A model generated the notes under the pieces. It had not been told where the DNA came from. It saw nothing but the letters and a program-made list of their open reading frames with translations, and ran no database searches. Made by a program: the position numbers and the translations under genes. From positions 1-64,000 of the forward strand of contig NZ_MBLO01000036.1 in the NCBI RefSeq assembly GCF_001854805.1: a stretch of 64,000 bases of DNA. Direction: 5' to 3'. The stretch comes from Pseudofrankia coriaricola. GTDB taxonomy: Bacteria > Actinomycetota > Actinomycetes > Frankiales > Frankiaceae. Of the stretch, positions 51,389 through 59,964 are shown in pieces. Every line of letters begins with the position of its first letter. Position 1 is the first letter of the stretch.

Positions 51389-53137
51389 TCAGCCGGGTGG
51401 TTCTGGCTGGCCGGGTGCTGATCCGCTGGCGGGCGGGCCGGTGCCGCCGGCTGCCGGGGCGCTGTGATCGTACTCGTCGTCTCCGTGGTCCTCTCGAAGG
51501 AGGGCGTCATCGAAGAGGGCGTCGGAGCGATCGCCGGGCCAGGCCGCCTCGGGGCAGACGGACACCTCGGCGGCGTGGCAGTCATCGACGGGCAGCCGGA
51601 TCGGCTCGCCGTCGTGTCGAGCGTCGTCCACGTGGACCGGAGGTTCCCAGATTCCGCGGTAAAGATGGTCGAAACTGCGGTGTAGCGGATTTCGGCGGGG
51701 CTTGCGCTGAGGATCAACGGAGTAGGGCGGGACGAAGTAGGGATGGCCGTCCGGGCCCATCATGACGGCCCATTCTCCTCGATGCACAACCCGGTGGTGA
51801 AAACCGCACAGTAGGACGGTGTTGGAAAGATCCGTCCTTCCGCCGCACATCCACGGAATGATGTGATGGGCGTCGGCGAACGCGGTTGTGCGCGTGCAGT
51901 TGGGAAAGGCACAGCCGCCGTCCCGGACGGCCAGGGCACGGCGTAGCCAGGGCGGGACGATCCGGCGGGTCCGGCCGAGTTCCAGCGGCATTCCCTCCTG
52001 GGACAGGAGGATATGGGTGACGTCGGCGTCGCAGCAGATCCTTTCCAGGACGGCGCGGGAAAGCGGCAGGCCGTGGCCGGTGGTGGCCGGGAGGGCGCCG
52101 TCCTGGCCGAGCAGCCCGTTCAGGGTGGTGGTGACGGCGACGTGTGGCCGGGTGCCCCGAGCAAGCGGCAGGGCGCCACTGGCCAGGACCCGTTCGGTGA
52201 TCTCGATCAGAGCATCGGCACGTCGCTGGGCGACCGTGCGGTGGTCCTCGGGGTTCTCGCCGAGCGGCTTGGGCTTGGACAGTGGCTCCAGCGCGGCGCG
52301 CAACGCCGCGGCACCCTCAGCATCCAGTGTCCCGTGCAGACGGGTCGTGCCGTCGGGCTGGTCGGTCAGGTGCAGCTCACGGCGCCGCGCCTGGTCACCG
52401 GTGTCGCCAGGGTCCGAGCCGGGCGGGTGCAGCTGGTCACGCAGCCGATCGCGGATCGTACGACCGAGCGCCGCCAGATCACCGGCATCCAGGACCTCCG
52501 CCTGGGCGAGCAGGAACTCCTCCGCCCAGTCCCGCTGCTCCCCCGGCGTGTCCGACGGCAGCGCCCGCAGCGCGCCGACGATGACGGCGGCCTGGTCCTG
52601 ACTGATCGCGGCCCGGGTGAGAGCCTGGCCGGTGCGGAGGTAGGCCGCGTCGAGGTCGCGGGCCAGGTCCACGGTTCGGCGGGCGTCAGCGGGGCGCGCC
52701 TTCAGCTGCGAGCGCACAAGCTCGACGGTCGAGGGCAGGTCCTCCTCCCCGAACACTCCCCGTAGGTCCCGCCCACCCAGGTCCCGCACAACCGCGAACA
52801 GCACCCCGGCCAGCAGCCTCCGCCCCTGTTCCACCCCGTCGAGGAACTCCAGCACCTCCAGCTCCGACAGCGCCCACAGGTTCACCCCGGCCAGCGCCTT
52901 CAAACCACCGACCACCGCGTCCAGCTGAGCCAGCGCGTGATGCCGCCCGCCAGAACCAATCCCATTCCCGCCAACGAAAAAGCCGCCGCCGAAATCCGGC
53001 GTCGCACCGTTTTCGCACCCGTTTCCTGCCACACCGCCGCCGACGGTCGGCGAGTCGGGATGGATTCCAGAATTTAGGCCGGCCGGTACCTGCGCCGACC
53101 GGTCTTCCGGTTCCTCGGAGACGGGCAGCTCGAGCAT
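51389..53137 (-). CDS. DUF222 HNH endonuclease
   Basis: 582 residues from the ATG at 53137, preceded by GTGGAGG. It belongs to the actinobacterial family joining an N-terminal helical DUF222 domain (about residues 60-370; LDAVVGGLKALAGVNLWALS, with RRTVDLARDLDAAYLRTGQA) to a C-terminal HNH nuclease. The HNH core is GGCAFPNCTRTTAFADAHHI, then WMCGGRTDLSNTVLLCGFHH, with the zinc cysteines and histidines intact. These proteins occur in many copies in actinobacteria, often near mobile DNA; the role is unproven. The gene lies just downstream of the TerD-nuclease fusion gene on the same strand. Confidence 0.9.
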   Translation of the reverse strand: MLELPVSEEPEDRSAQVPAGLNSGIHPDSPTVGGGVAGNGCENGATPDFGGGFFVGGNGIGSGGRHHALAQLDAVVGGLKALAGVNLWALSELEVLEFLDGVEQGRRLLAGVLFAVVRDLGGRDLRGVFGEEDLPSTVELVRSQLKARPADARRTVDLARDLDAAYLRTGQALTRAAISQDQAAVIVGALRALPSDTPGEQRDWAEEFLLAQAEVLDAGDLAALGRTIRDRLRDQLHPPGSDPGDTGDQARRRELHLTDQPDGTTRLHGTLDAEGAAALRAALEPLSKPKPLGENPEDHRTVAQRRADALIEITERVLASGALPLARGTRPHVAVTTTLNGLLGQDGALPATTGHGLPLSRAVLERICCDADVTHILLSQEGMPLELGRTRRIVPPWLRRALAVRDGGCAFPNCTRTTAFADAHHIIPWMCGGRTDLSNTVLLCGFHHRVVHRGEWAVMMGPDGHPYFVPPYSVDPQRKPRRNPLHRSFDHLYRGIWEPPVHVDDARHDGEPIRLPVDDCHAAEVSVCPEAAWPGDRSDALFDDALLREDHGDDEYDHSAPAAGGTGPPASGSAPGQPEPPG

Positions 53138-53413
53138 GCCTCCACGGAACCACATATTCGAACACCTGTCCAGCTCTCGCCATTTCGGCGAGCGCCACTG
53201 GCGGCATTTAGAAACCCGAAGGTAGATTCCTGGAGATCTAAGCCGGGAATGCCAAAGAATCAGCGGTCGATGCCATCGCCAAAGGTATCCCGAGGTCAAA
53301 GGCGCGCATCTGCCATCTGCGTGGCGATCGATGGCCTACTGCCCCGCGCCGAGGTCTCGGGCTCGGAAGCCGGACTACAGCATCGGCAACAAGCCCTCCG
53401 CGCAGCGTCGCCG
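53138..53413. other. Gap between the two nuclease genes
   Basis: 275 bp with no gene. It is AT-richer at 53140-53240 and probably carries the HNH gene's promoter. Confidence 0.4.
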
Positions 53414-55504
53414 CTAGGCAGATGACGACGTGGCGGTGGCCAGCGCGGTCACGACCGCGCCATGGAACTTCTCGACGGCCGTGACGACCGACGTGATGAA
53501 GGTGTCCTTGCCGCGGCCCCGTTTCGACCCGAGCGGCCAGCTCGCCGAGACCACGAATCGACGGATCTCATCCGGCGGGGCCATGAGCAGCACCGTAGGC
53601 CGGCGGCGGATCGTGGACAGCGTCTCGGCGCGGGTGCTGGTCTCGGCCCCGCTCGGGGCAGCGGCGTACACGGCCTCGGCCCGTAGGCGGCCGGAGGCAC
53701 CGTCGAGCCGGCCCAGCAACCAGTCGACGGCCGCACCCGGAGGCCGCCTTGGCGTCGGTTCGACCGGGAAGGAGCAGGTCACTTTGCTGGTGCGCAGGTT
53801 CGCTGTCAGGGTCAACGGCCCGGTGACCCCGGTCAGGGACAGCGACGCCGTGAGGCTACCCAGTCGGCACAGCTCATCGCCGAGGTACTCACGGCGCCGG
53901 AGGCGGTCCGTGCCGGCATGCACCAGCGGGACCACCGCCCGTCCCGCCAGACCGCCGAGGTGCAGGCACAGGTAGCTGGTCAGCTGGTCGAAACGCTCGA
54001 GGACGTTGGGCAGATCCTTGTCCGTCGCGCGCAGCGTGCCCTGCAGGACGCCGTCACGTATCCGCACCCAATGACGCCCCATGTCCTCGAAGATCTGCGC
54101 GCCGGAACGGGGATGCTCGAGGTACCGCAGCAGTTCCCGCAGGATGTAGGCCTGGGAGTTATCTGCGACGCCGTGCTGGGCGAGCAGCTGGCAGTGGTAG
54201 CGGATCTCTGCCCAGGAGAGATGGGAGAGGCCAACGTCGTCCGGTGCCGCGAGACTCTGCTCGAGCGGGTGGCCTTCGCCGACCGAAGTGATCTGGTTGG
54301 AGATCGTCAGCAGTCCGTCGAACCCCTCGTCGCGGGCGATCCGCAGGTAGGCCGTGAGCTGGCGGTCATTGAGGAGGTTCTTGCCGGTCTTGACTTCGAC
54401 CAGGCCGGTCCATGGTCGCTGGCCCGGCCGGTCAACCTGGATGACTCCGTCAGGACGGTACGCACTGCCGTTGAGAGCGAAGGACACCTCGGTGAAGGTC
54501 GTCAGGCGGCCGCCGCGTGGCGCTCGCATCCGGTCGCGGAAGATGTCGCCCAGTTCATCGACGCCCGCCAGCACAGCCAACAGCGCGGAGGTCGCCCGGC
54601 GCTCCTGCTCCTGGGCACCGCCGATGCCAGCCACCGGGAACAGCCGGGCCTGCTGCCACCCGCGCGCCACGCCGGCCAGTGGGGCGGGCGTGGACGGCGT
54701 GGCGAGGATGGAATCCGCACCAGGGATCTTGCGGATGTCGATCTGCTCGGTGGGCGGGTCGATGACGAGGTCGTCACCGTCACCCTCAGAGTCGCCGGCC
54801 TCGCCGGACATGAAACCGGGAGTCGCGACGTCGGCGCCGGTGGCGGCGTCGAGGCCATAGTCGGCGATGAGCGCATCGATCCCGCCGTCATAGCCCTGCC
54901 CCACGGCCCGGAACTTCCACTTTCCGTCCCGCCGGTAGATCTCCCCGAACACAAAAGCGCGCTCGGTTGTCGCGTCCGGGATGTCGAAACGCAGCAGCTC
55001 GGTGGAGTCGGAGCTGCGCATCAGTCGTAATCGCAGAAACGCCAACTGACCGAAGACGCCGCCCGTCGCCGGGTCCATGCTCGCGGCGAGCACGACCTTC
55101 TCGATGCTGTCCGCCAGGTCGTCCACATCGACTTCAATGACGTCGGCGAAGCCGGTGAACCGTTCGGAGGTGAAGGACACCTTGCCGCGCAGCCGGACCG
55201 CACCGTCACCGCCCGCCTTCTGGTTGTAGAAGACGAGGTCGTCGTTGGACCGGGCCTGGCCGTCGTCGCCGACGAGCACGGCGCTCACATCGGCGTCGAG
55301 TCGACGGCCCAGTTCGACGCCCCATTCGAGCATCACCGAAACGGACCCGAGCTCGTCGGCGAGCGCGCTAAGGGTGACGTTTCCCCCCCTTGCGCAATGC
55401 CGCGACGTTGGCAGCGCACATAGCGCGTCATGGTAGGGCAGCCAGCACCGCTTGGAGCCACCGGGCCACGATCGTGAGGACGGGGACCTGCGATCGCATG
55501 TCAT
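53414..55504 (-). CDS. TerD-domain protein fused to a PD-(D/E)XK nuclease-like domain
   Basis: Up to 696 residues counted from the ATG at 55504. Residues about 40-218 are a TerD domain: GGNVTLSALADELG, ADVSAVLVGDDGQARSNDDL, VFYNQ, RFDIPDATTERAFVFGEIYR, RDGKWKFRAVGQGYDGG. This is the calcium-binding stress-domain fold of tellurite-resistance clusters. A linker (about 219-300) leads to a C-terminal half containing E339 (TFTEVSF), D352 (YRPDGVI) and E370-V-K372 (LVEVKTGKN), the layout of PD-(D/E)XK nucleases, followed by LTAYLRIARDEGFDGLLTIS. The rest (about 410-690) is unassigned. The true start is unclear because of a G7 tract at 55383-55389; see findings. Confidence 0.72.
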   Translation of the reverse strand: MTCDRRSPSSRSWPGGSKRCWLPYHDALCALPTSRHCARGGNVTLSALADELGSVSVMLEWGVELGRRLDADVSAVLVGDDGQARSNDDLVFYNQKAGGDGAVRLRGKVSFTSERFTGFADVIEVDVDDLADSIEKVVLAASMDPATGGVFGQLAFLRLRLMRSSDSTELLRFDIPDATTERAFVFGEIYRRDGKWKFRAVGQGYDGGIDALIADYGLDAATGADVATPGFMSGEAGDSEGDGDDLVIDPPTEQIDIRKIPGADSILATPSTPAPLAGVARGWQQARLFPVAGIGGAQEQERRATSALLAVLAGVDELGDIFRDRMRAPRGGRLTTFTEVSFALNGSAYRPDGVIQVDRPGQRPWTGLVEVKTGKNLLNDRQLTAYLRIARDEGFDGLLTISNQITSVGEGHPLEQSLAAPDDVGLSHLSWAEIRYHCQLLAQHGVADNSQAYILRELLRYLEHPRSGAQIFEDMGRHWVRIRDGVLQGTLRATDKDLPNVLERFDQLTSYLCLHLGGLAGRAVVPLVHAGTDRLRRREYLGDELCRLGSLTASLSLTGVTGPLTLTANLRTSKVTCSFPVEPTPRRPPGAAVDWLLGRLDGASGRLRAEAVYAAAPSGAETSTRAETLSTIRRRPTVLLMAPPDEIRRFVVSASWPLGSKRGRGKDTFITSVVTAVEKFHGAVVTALATATSSSA

Positions 55505-55552
55505 GCAGCTGCGTCGGGCCGATGTGAAGTTTCAATGGCCATCGTGACGGCT

Positions 55553-55589
55553 GCGGCCCGCACCCGGGCGATATTGGCGTGCGGGCCGC
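55553..55589. terminator. Hairpin, 11-bp stem, after the catabolic operon
   Basis: GCGGCCCGCAC (55553-55563) pairs perfectly with GTGCGGGCCGC (55579-55589) around a 15-nt loop, 63 nt beyond the stop of the SDR gene on the minus strand. Confidence 0.6.
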
Positions 55590-55651
55590 ATTCGCGTCGT
55601 TGGCCTACCTGTGACCGAGTCGCCGGTGCGCGAAGTCGGCCGGGACGGGGG

Positions 55652-56554
55652 TCAGACGGGTAGCAGGGTGTGCCCCGGCGAGGTGGGGTTGAGGCCGGCT
55701 GCGAAGCGTTCGGCGCGTTCGCGCAGGGTGTCGGCGGCGCCGTCGCGGCCGAGCATGATGACGTACTCGCCCGCGAGAATGCCGCGCAGCACGTCGGCGG
55801 CGACCTCGTCCAGCGGCTGCAGCGGCAGCTCGTGCCCCGCCTTCGCCGCCGCCTCGGTGAGCGACTCGATCGTCAGCGCCGGGGTTGCCCGCGGCGCCTC
55901 CCTGGCGAGCTCCGCCGGCCGGTTGCGGTCCGAGGTCCACAGGCCGGTGGCGAGCAGCCCCTTGCCGGCCGGCAGGAACAGCGACACCCCGATCGGGTGC
56001 CCCTGCTCGGTGAGCTGCGCGCCGAGGCACTCGGTCAGCGTCGCCACCGCAGCCTTGCTCGCCGCGTACACCGAGGCACCCGGCATCGGCGCGACCGCGC
56101 CGTCTCCGGACGAGGTGTTCACGACGTGCCCCGGCTCGCCGGAGGCGATCATGCGCGGCAGAAACGCCCGCACCCCGTTGGCGACGCCGTAGACGTTCAC
56201 TCCGAACGTCCAGCGCCAGTCGTTCGGTGTGGTCTCCCATGCCTTGGCCGACGGCGGCCCGACCCCGGCGTTGTTGACCAGCACATGGGTGCGCCCGTGG
56301 CGGCGGAACACGTCGTCGGCCAGTGCCTCGACCGACGCCGGGTCGGAGACGTCGGTGACGACGCCGCTGACCTCCGCGCCGGTAGCGGCGGACAGCTCCG
56401 CGGCGGTGGCGTCCAGCGCGCCCTTCTCGATGTCGGCGAGCACCACGACGGCGCCGGCCCGGCCGAACGCCTCGCCCAGGGCGCGGCCGATGCCGGCCGC
56501 CCCGCCGGTGATGACGACGACCTTGCCGGCGAAGTCCGTGAGGGTGGCGCTCAT
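55652..56554 (-). CDS. Short-chain dehydrogenase/reductase
   Basis: A 300-residue SDR with cofactor motif VVVITGGAAGIGRALGEAFG, HVLVNNAGVGPPSA, the catalytic serine in VVNTSSGDGAV and Y-x-x-x-K in ASVYAASKAAVATLTECLGA. It is longer than a core SDR, with a helical C-terminus (LREAPRATPALTIESLTEAA) typical of actinobacterial catabolic SDRs. The ATG at 56554 overlaps the amidohydrolase stop by 4 bp (ATGA), so translation is coupled. Probably the oxidation or reduction step of this operon. Confidence 0.92.
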   Translation of the reverse strand: MSATLTDFAGKVVVITGGAAGIGRALGEAFGRAGAVVVLADIEKGALDATAAELSAATGAEVSGVVTDVSDPASVEALADDVFRRHGRTHVLVNNAGVGPPSAKAWETTPNDWRWTFGVNVYGVANGVRAFLPRMIASGEPGHVVNTSSGDGAVAPMPGASVYAASKAAVATLTECLGAQLTEQGHPIGVSLFLPAGKGLLATGLWTSDRNRPAELAREAPRATPALTIESLTEAAAKAGHELPLQPLDEVAADVLRGILAGEYVIMLGRDGAADTLRERAERFAAGLNPTSPGHTLLPV

Positions 56555-57786
56555 GCCGTCCCGCTTTCCTCGCCCGAGCCGCTCGCCGAGCCGTGGATCT
56601 CCTCCGGGTCGGGGCCGATCCGGTCCACGACCGGGGCCAGCGCCGCGAGGTCGAACCCGTACAGGTCGACGGCGTTGAGGCCCAGGATGCGCCGTGCCTC
56701 CGCCTCGGGGACGTCGCCGAACCGCTCTCGCAGCCACTCCCGGGTGTGCGGCCAGGTGCCCTCCGGGTGCGGGTAGTCGTGGCCCCACATCAGCCGGTCG
56801 ACGCCGACGTCGTGCCGCCGCGCGACCTCGACCTCGCCCATCACCGAGCTCGCGAGCCAGATGTTGCGCCGGTAGTAGTCCGACGGCTTCATCGTCATCC
56901 CGTCCCGGAACGTCGACGGCCCGTACTTGCGAGTGGGGTGGTCGCCCTCCCACTTCGAGTCCATCCGGGTGAGGACGTCCGGCACCCACCAGGCACCGTT
57001 CTCCGCGATCGCGTACCGCAGCGTGGGGTGGCGCTCGAAGACGCCGCCGAGCAGCAGCGCCCAGAACGGCCGGGCGGCCCACCAGTAGGCCTCCATGGCG
57101 TAGATCGCGAGCAGGCCCGGCCCCCAGGTGTAGTCGGTCGGGCCGACGCCGGAGTGGGTGTGCACCACCACGCCCGCGTCCGCGCACGCCGCCCACAGCG
57201 GGTCGTAGACCGGGTCGTTGTAGGCCGGGTAACTGCCCCACTTGGCCGGGATCATGATGCCGCCGCGCAGGCCGTGCTCGGCCGTCCACTCGACCAGCCC
57301 GACCGCCGCGGCGACGTCGTGAAGCGCCGGCACGATCGCGACGCCGTAGCGGCGGTGCGGGTCGTGCTGGCAGAACTCGGCCAGCCACCGGTTGTGCGCC
57401 CAGGCGCCGGCCATGACCAGCTCCGGGTCGCAGTCGCCCGACAGGCCGAGCCCCGAGCCGAACGGCGACGCCGAGACGCCGCCGACGCCGGCCGCGTCCG
57501 CGTCCGGGAAGACGACCTCGGCGGCCACACCCTCGCCGTCGAGCTCCTTGGTACGCACCACCGGGTCCCAGGACCCGGCCATGCCGCCGTGGCCGCCGAT
57601 CTCGGAGTCCCACTCGGCGAGGAACCTGCGGTGCTCGTCCTGGTTGATCAGCTGGGACTGCGTGACGTCGTTCGCGAGGGACTCGTCGAACGCCGCCCGG
57701 TACTTCGGGTCGATGTACTCGCGGTACCGCTCGGGCGGCAGGCCCGCGTGGGTGTCGGTGGAGATCAGCAGGTACTTCTCACTCAT
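56551..57786 (-). CDS. Amidohydrolase family 2 protein
   Basis: 411 residues, complete. It begins KYLLISTDTHAGLPPERYRE with the N-terminal metal motif (D-T-H), then GIMIPAKWGSYPAYND, VVVHTHSGVGPTDY (metal histidine), HPTLRYAIAENGAWWVPDVL and MWGHDYPHPEGTWPHTREWL (catalytic aspartate). Members are decarboxylases or hydrolases of ring-derived acids. Its GGGAG-preceded ATG at 57786 lies 19 bp after the acetoacetate-decarboxylase-like gene. It is the intact counterpart of the truncated gene at 7318. Confidence 0.9.
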   Translation of the reverse strand: MSEKYLLISTDTHAGLPPERYREYIDPKYRAAFDESLANDVTQSQLINQDEHRRFLAEWDSEIGGHGGMAGSWDPVVRTKELDGEGVAAEVVFPDADAAGVGGVSASPFGSGLGLSGDCDPELVMAGAWAHNRWLAEFCQHDPHRRYGVAIVPALHDVAAAVGLVEWTAEHGLRGGIMIPAKWGSYPAYNDPVYDPLWAACADAGVVVHTHSGVGPTDYTWGPGLLAIYAMEAYWWAARPFWALLLGGVFERHPTLRYAIAENGAWWVPDVLTRMDSKWEGDHPTRKYGPSTFRDGMTMKPSDYYRRNIWLASSVMGEVEVARRHDVGVDRLMWGHDYPHPEGTWPHTREWLRERFGDVPEAEARRILGLNAVDLYGFDLAALAPVVDRIGPDPEEIHGSASGSGEESGTA

Positions 57787-57805
57787 GGCCGGTGCACTCC
57801 CGCCG

Positions 57806-58570
57806 TCAGTGGTCGTAGCGGCTGTGGGCGAACGGCTCGAAGGCGACCGGGTCGACCGGGCCGACGACGCTGGTCCTGGCCTTCGACGACCGGGTCGTCC
57901 ACGTGATCGAGACGGTCTCGAGCATGGGCAGGTCGACGATCGGGGCCGTCGGCTCGTCGCGCAGCACGAGCTTGCCCTCGACCTTCTCGACGGTGACCGG
58001 AGTGCGGACCTGGTCGTAGCGGACGAGCAGCGGGTCGCCGTCGAAGCCGGTGCCGGACACAGCGGGCATGAACTTGTACCACCACTGCGACGACGGGTAG
58101 GGCTCCGGCACCGGCAGGGCACCGGTGACGTCACCGACGATCTCCACGAATGTGACGCCGTTGCGGGTGATCCGGCCCTCGACGTGGTCGCCAGAGCGGG
58201 TGAGCTCGATGTCGGCGAGCTTCTTCGGCTCGCCGTTGCGCTCCCGGCTGATCGCGAGCGCGCTTTCGAGGTCGATCGGGATGAGCAGCGGGTACTCCCC
58301 CGTCACACCGTCGTACACCGCGTCGACGGCGAGGAAGCCGACCATCTCCTTGTACCGGTGGGCGCCGAACATCAGGTCGATGTCGCTGACCCGGACGTGG
58401 ACGCGGGGCTCGGCCGGCGGGGTCAGCGGCGGCGGCAGGAGGGCGGCCAGCACGTCCGGGTCGGTCAGGTAGACGACCTCCAGGGACGGGATCGGCGGCA
58501 GGCCGGCTCCCAGGTCCTGCTGCTCGCCATCGGATAACTTCTTGACCTCATGTACCCACCGGTTGGCCAT
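57806..58570 (-). CDS. Acetoacetate decarboxylase family protein
   Basis: A 254-residue ADC-fold protein. The ADC signature is visible: EYPLLIPIDLESALAISRER followed by NGEPKKLADIELTRSGDHVE, with adjacent lysines at the Schiff-base position (usual E-x-x-G-x-P-K-K). The N-terminal EVVYLTDPDVLAALLPPPL is also typical. It could decarboxylate, hydrate or aldol-cleave a beta-keto compound. GAAGGAGA precedes the ATG. It lies in the operon between the Rieske oxygenase and the amidohydrolase. Confidence 0.88.
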   Translation of the reverse strand: MANRWVHEVKKLSDGEQQDLGAGLPPIPSLEVVYLTDPDVLAALLPPPLTPPAEPRVHVRVSDIDLMFGAHRYKEMVGFLAVDAVYDGVTGEYPLLIPIDLESALAISRERNGEPKKLADIELTRSGDHVEGRITRNGVTFVEIVGDVTGALPVPEPYPSSQWWYKFMPAVSGTGFDGDPLLVRYDQVRTPVTVEKVEGKLVLRDEPTAPIVDLPMLETVSITWTTRSSKARTSVVGPVDPVAFEPFAHSRYDH

Positions 58571-58674
58571 GGGATCTCCTTCACAGACGTAGATCTGGCG
58601 GTGGTTGGTTCTCGGGTGACGTCTCGGGGGATGGCCCGCGCACCGGGGCGGCGCTCAGGCTCCGGGGCCGGTAC

Positions 58675-59790
58675 TCAGGCGTCGGGGTAGGAGTAGAACT
58701 GCTCGCACCAGCGGCGGTGCTCGGTGACGCCCTTCTCGGAAGGCCGCAGGACCGGCGGGTCCTTGTAGATCTTGTTCTCCCAGATTGGGAAGTCCTGGCT
58801 GACGCCGGCGACGAAGCTGTCGGCCGCGGCCTCGGCGGTGCCATCGCCGAGCGAACGCGGCGAGGTGAAGATCCACCGGCAGTGGACGTGCTCCTCGTCG
58901 ATCGGCGTCGTGGAGCTCAGGAACGTGGTGTAATCGCGCACCCGCAGCACGCCGAGGCCCAGGCCGAAGCCCTCCCGGACGAAGGCGCCGTCGAGGGCGA
59001 CGGTGCGCTTGTGGTGCCCGTCGGTGTGGAACTCCTCCTCCGGGACCGCCTCGGTGCCGTGCACGAACTTGAAGTGCGGGGTGTCGACGTTGTTCTCCGC
59101 CATCTCCTGGCAGCAGCTGGCGACCTCGAAGTCGCGGACGACGATGGGTGACCAGTCGTCGTCGTGGAACTCGGGCACCTCGGGCACGTCGTAGAAGGGC
59201 TCCTTGCCCTCCAGGTGGTGCCAGGCCCAGATCATGTGGTTGCGCTCGAGCGTCGGGTAGGTGCGGGCGGTGGCCGTCTTCGGGATGTGGTCGACGTCGT
59301 CGTAGGGCACCTCGACGCAGGTGCCGCTCTGGCCGTCGAACCGCCAGCCGTGGAACGGGCACTGCAGGGTGCCGCCGACGACCCGGCCGCCGGCACCCAG
59401 GTGGGCGCCCAGGTGGGGGCAGTAGGCGTCCAGCAGGTGCGGGGTGCCGTCGGCGCCCCGGAAGAGCACCAGGTCGCGGCCGAAGTAGTACAGCGGCTTG
59501 ACCTGGCCGGGCGCGAGCTCGTCGGCGGTGGCGACGATGAACCAGCCGTTCGGGATCGGGAAGGGGAAACGCGGCCGCCGCTCGCGGCGGACCCGGTAGC
59601 GCATCGAGAGGTCGGTGACGGTGTCCGGACACTGCGGCATCGGGAGGCCGACCAGCTCCGTGAGGGGCCCAGTAACGGTCGGGACCTCGACACCCTGGTA
59701 GAGGCTGTCCGCGGGAGGCTGCGCAGGCTGTCCCAAGGGTTCCGCCCGTGTCGCCTGCTGGGATAAGCGAGCCTCGCTCGAGATCGTCAT
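58675..59790 (-). CDS. Rieske non-heme iron oxygenase, KshA-like
   Basis: A 371-residue oxygenase subunit. It has the Rieske [2Fe-2S] cluster ligands CPHLGAHLG and CPFHGWRFDG, and the mononuclear iron site in AENNVDTPHFKFVHGTEAVP (D-x-x-H-x-x-x-x-H). The layout resembles 3-ketosteroid 9-alpha-hydroxylase (KshA) and other single-component-oxygenase monooxygenases. It would oxidise a ring or a steroid-like substrate with a separate reductase, not seen in the window. GGAGG precedes the ATG at 59790. First gene of a four-gene operon. Confidence 0.92.
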   Translation of the reverse strand: MTISSEARLSQQATRAEPLGQPAQPPADSLYQGVEVPTVTGPLTELVGLPMPQCPDTVTDLSMRYRVRRERRPRFPFPIPNGWFIVATADELAPGQVKPLYYFGRDLVLFRGADGTPHLLDAYCPHLGAHLGAGGRVVGGTLQCPFHGWRFDGQSGTCVEVPYDDVDHIPKTATARTYPTLERNHMIWAWHHLEGKEPFYDVPEVPEFHDDDWSPIVVRDFEVASCCQEMAENNVDTPHFKFVHGTEAVPEEEFHTDGHHKRTVALDGAFVREGFGLGLGVLRVRDYTTFLSSTTPIDEEHVHCRWIFTSPRSLGDGTAEAAADSFVAGVSQDFPIWENKIYKDPPVLRPSEKGVTEHRRWCEQFYSYPDA

Positions 59791-59902
59791 GTGCTGCCTC
59801 CGAAGCAGTGGACGCAGAGTGGATAAGATATACGATCAGGCCTTGCGGCCTGGGCTGGCGTCGAGCGTCCAACCGACCGCCGCGATCACTGAACCATCAT
59901 TC

Positions 59903-59914
59903 AACAACGTTGTT
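59903..59914. promoter_or_regulatory. Palindrome in divergent promoter
   Basis: AACAACGTTGTT is a perfect 12-bp palindrome in the gap between the Rieske oxygenase (minus) and the acyl-CoA ligase (plus). It is AT-rich in a GC-rich context and well placed as an operator controlling both operons. Confidence 0.5.
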
Positions 59915-59964
59915 CGCTGATTCACAAGACCCGTTCACCCGACGACGAGAAGCGGGAGAGCCAC

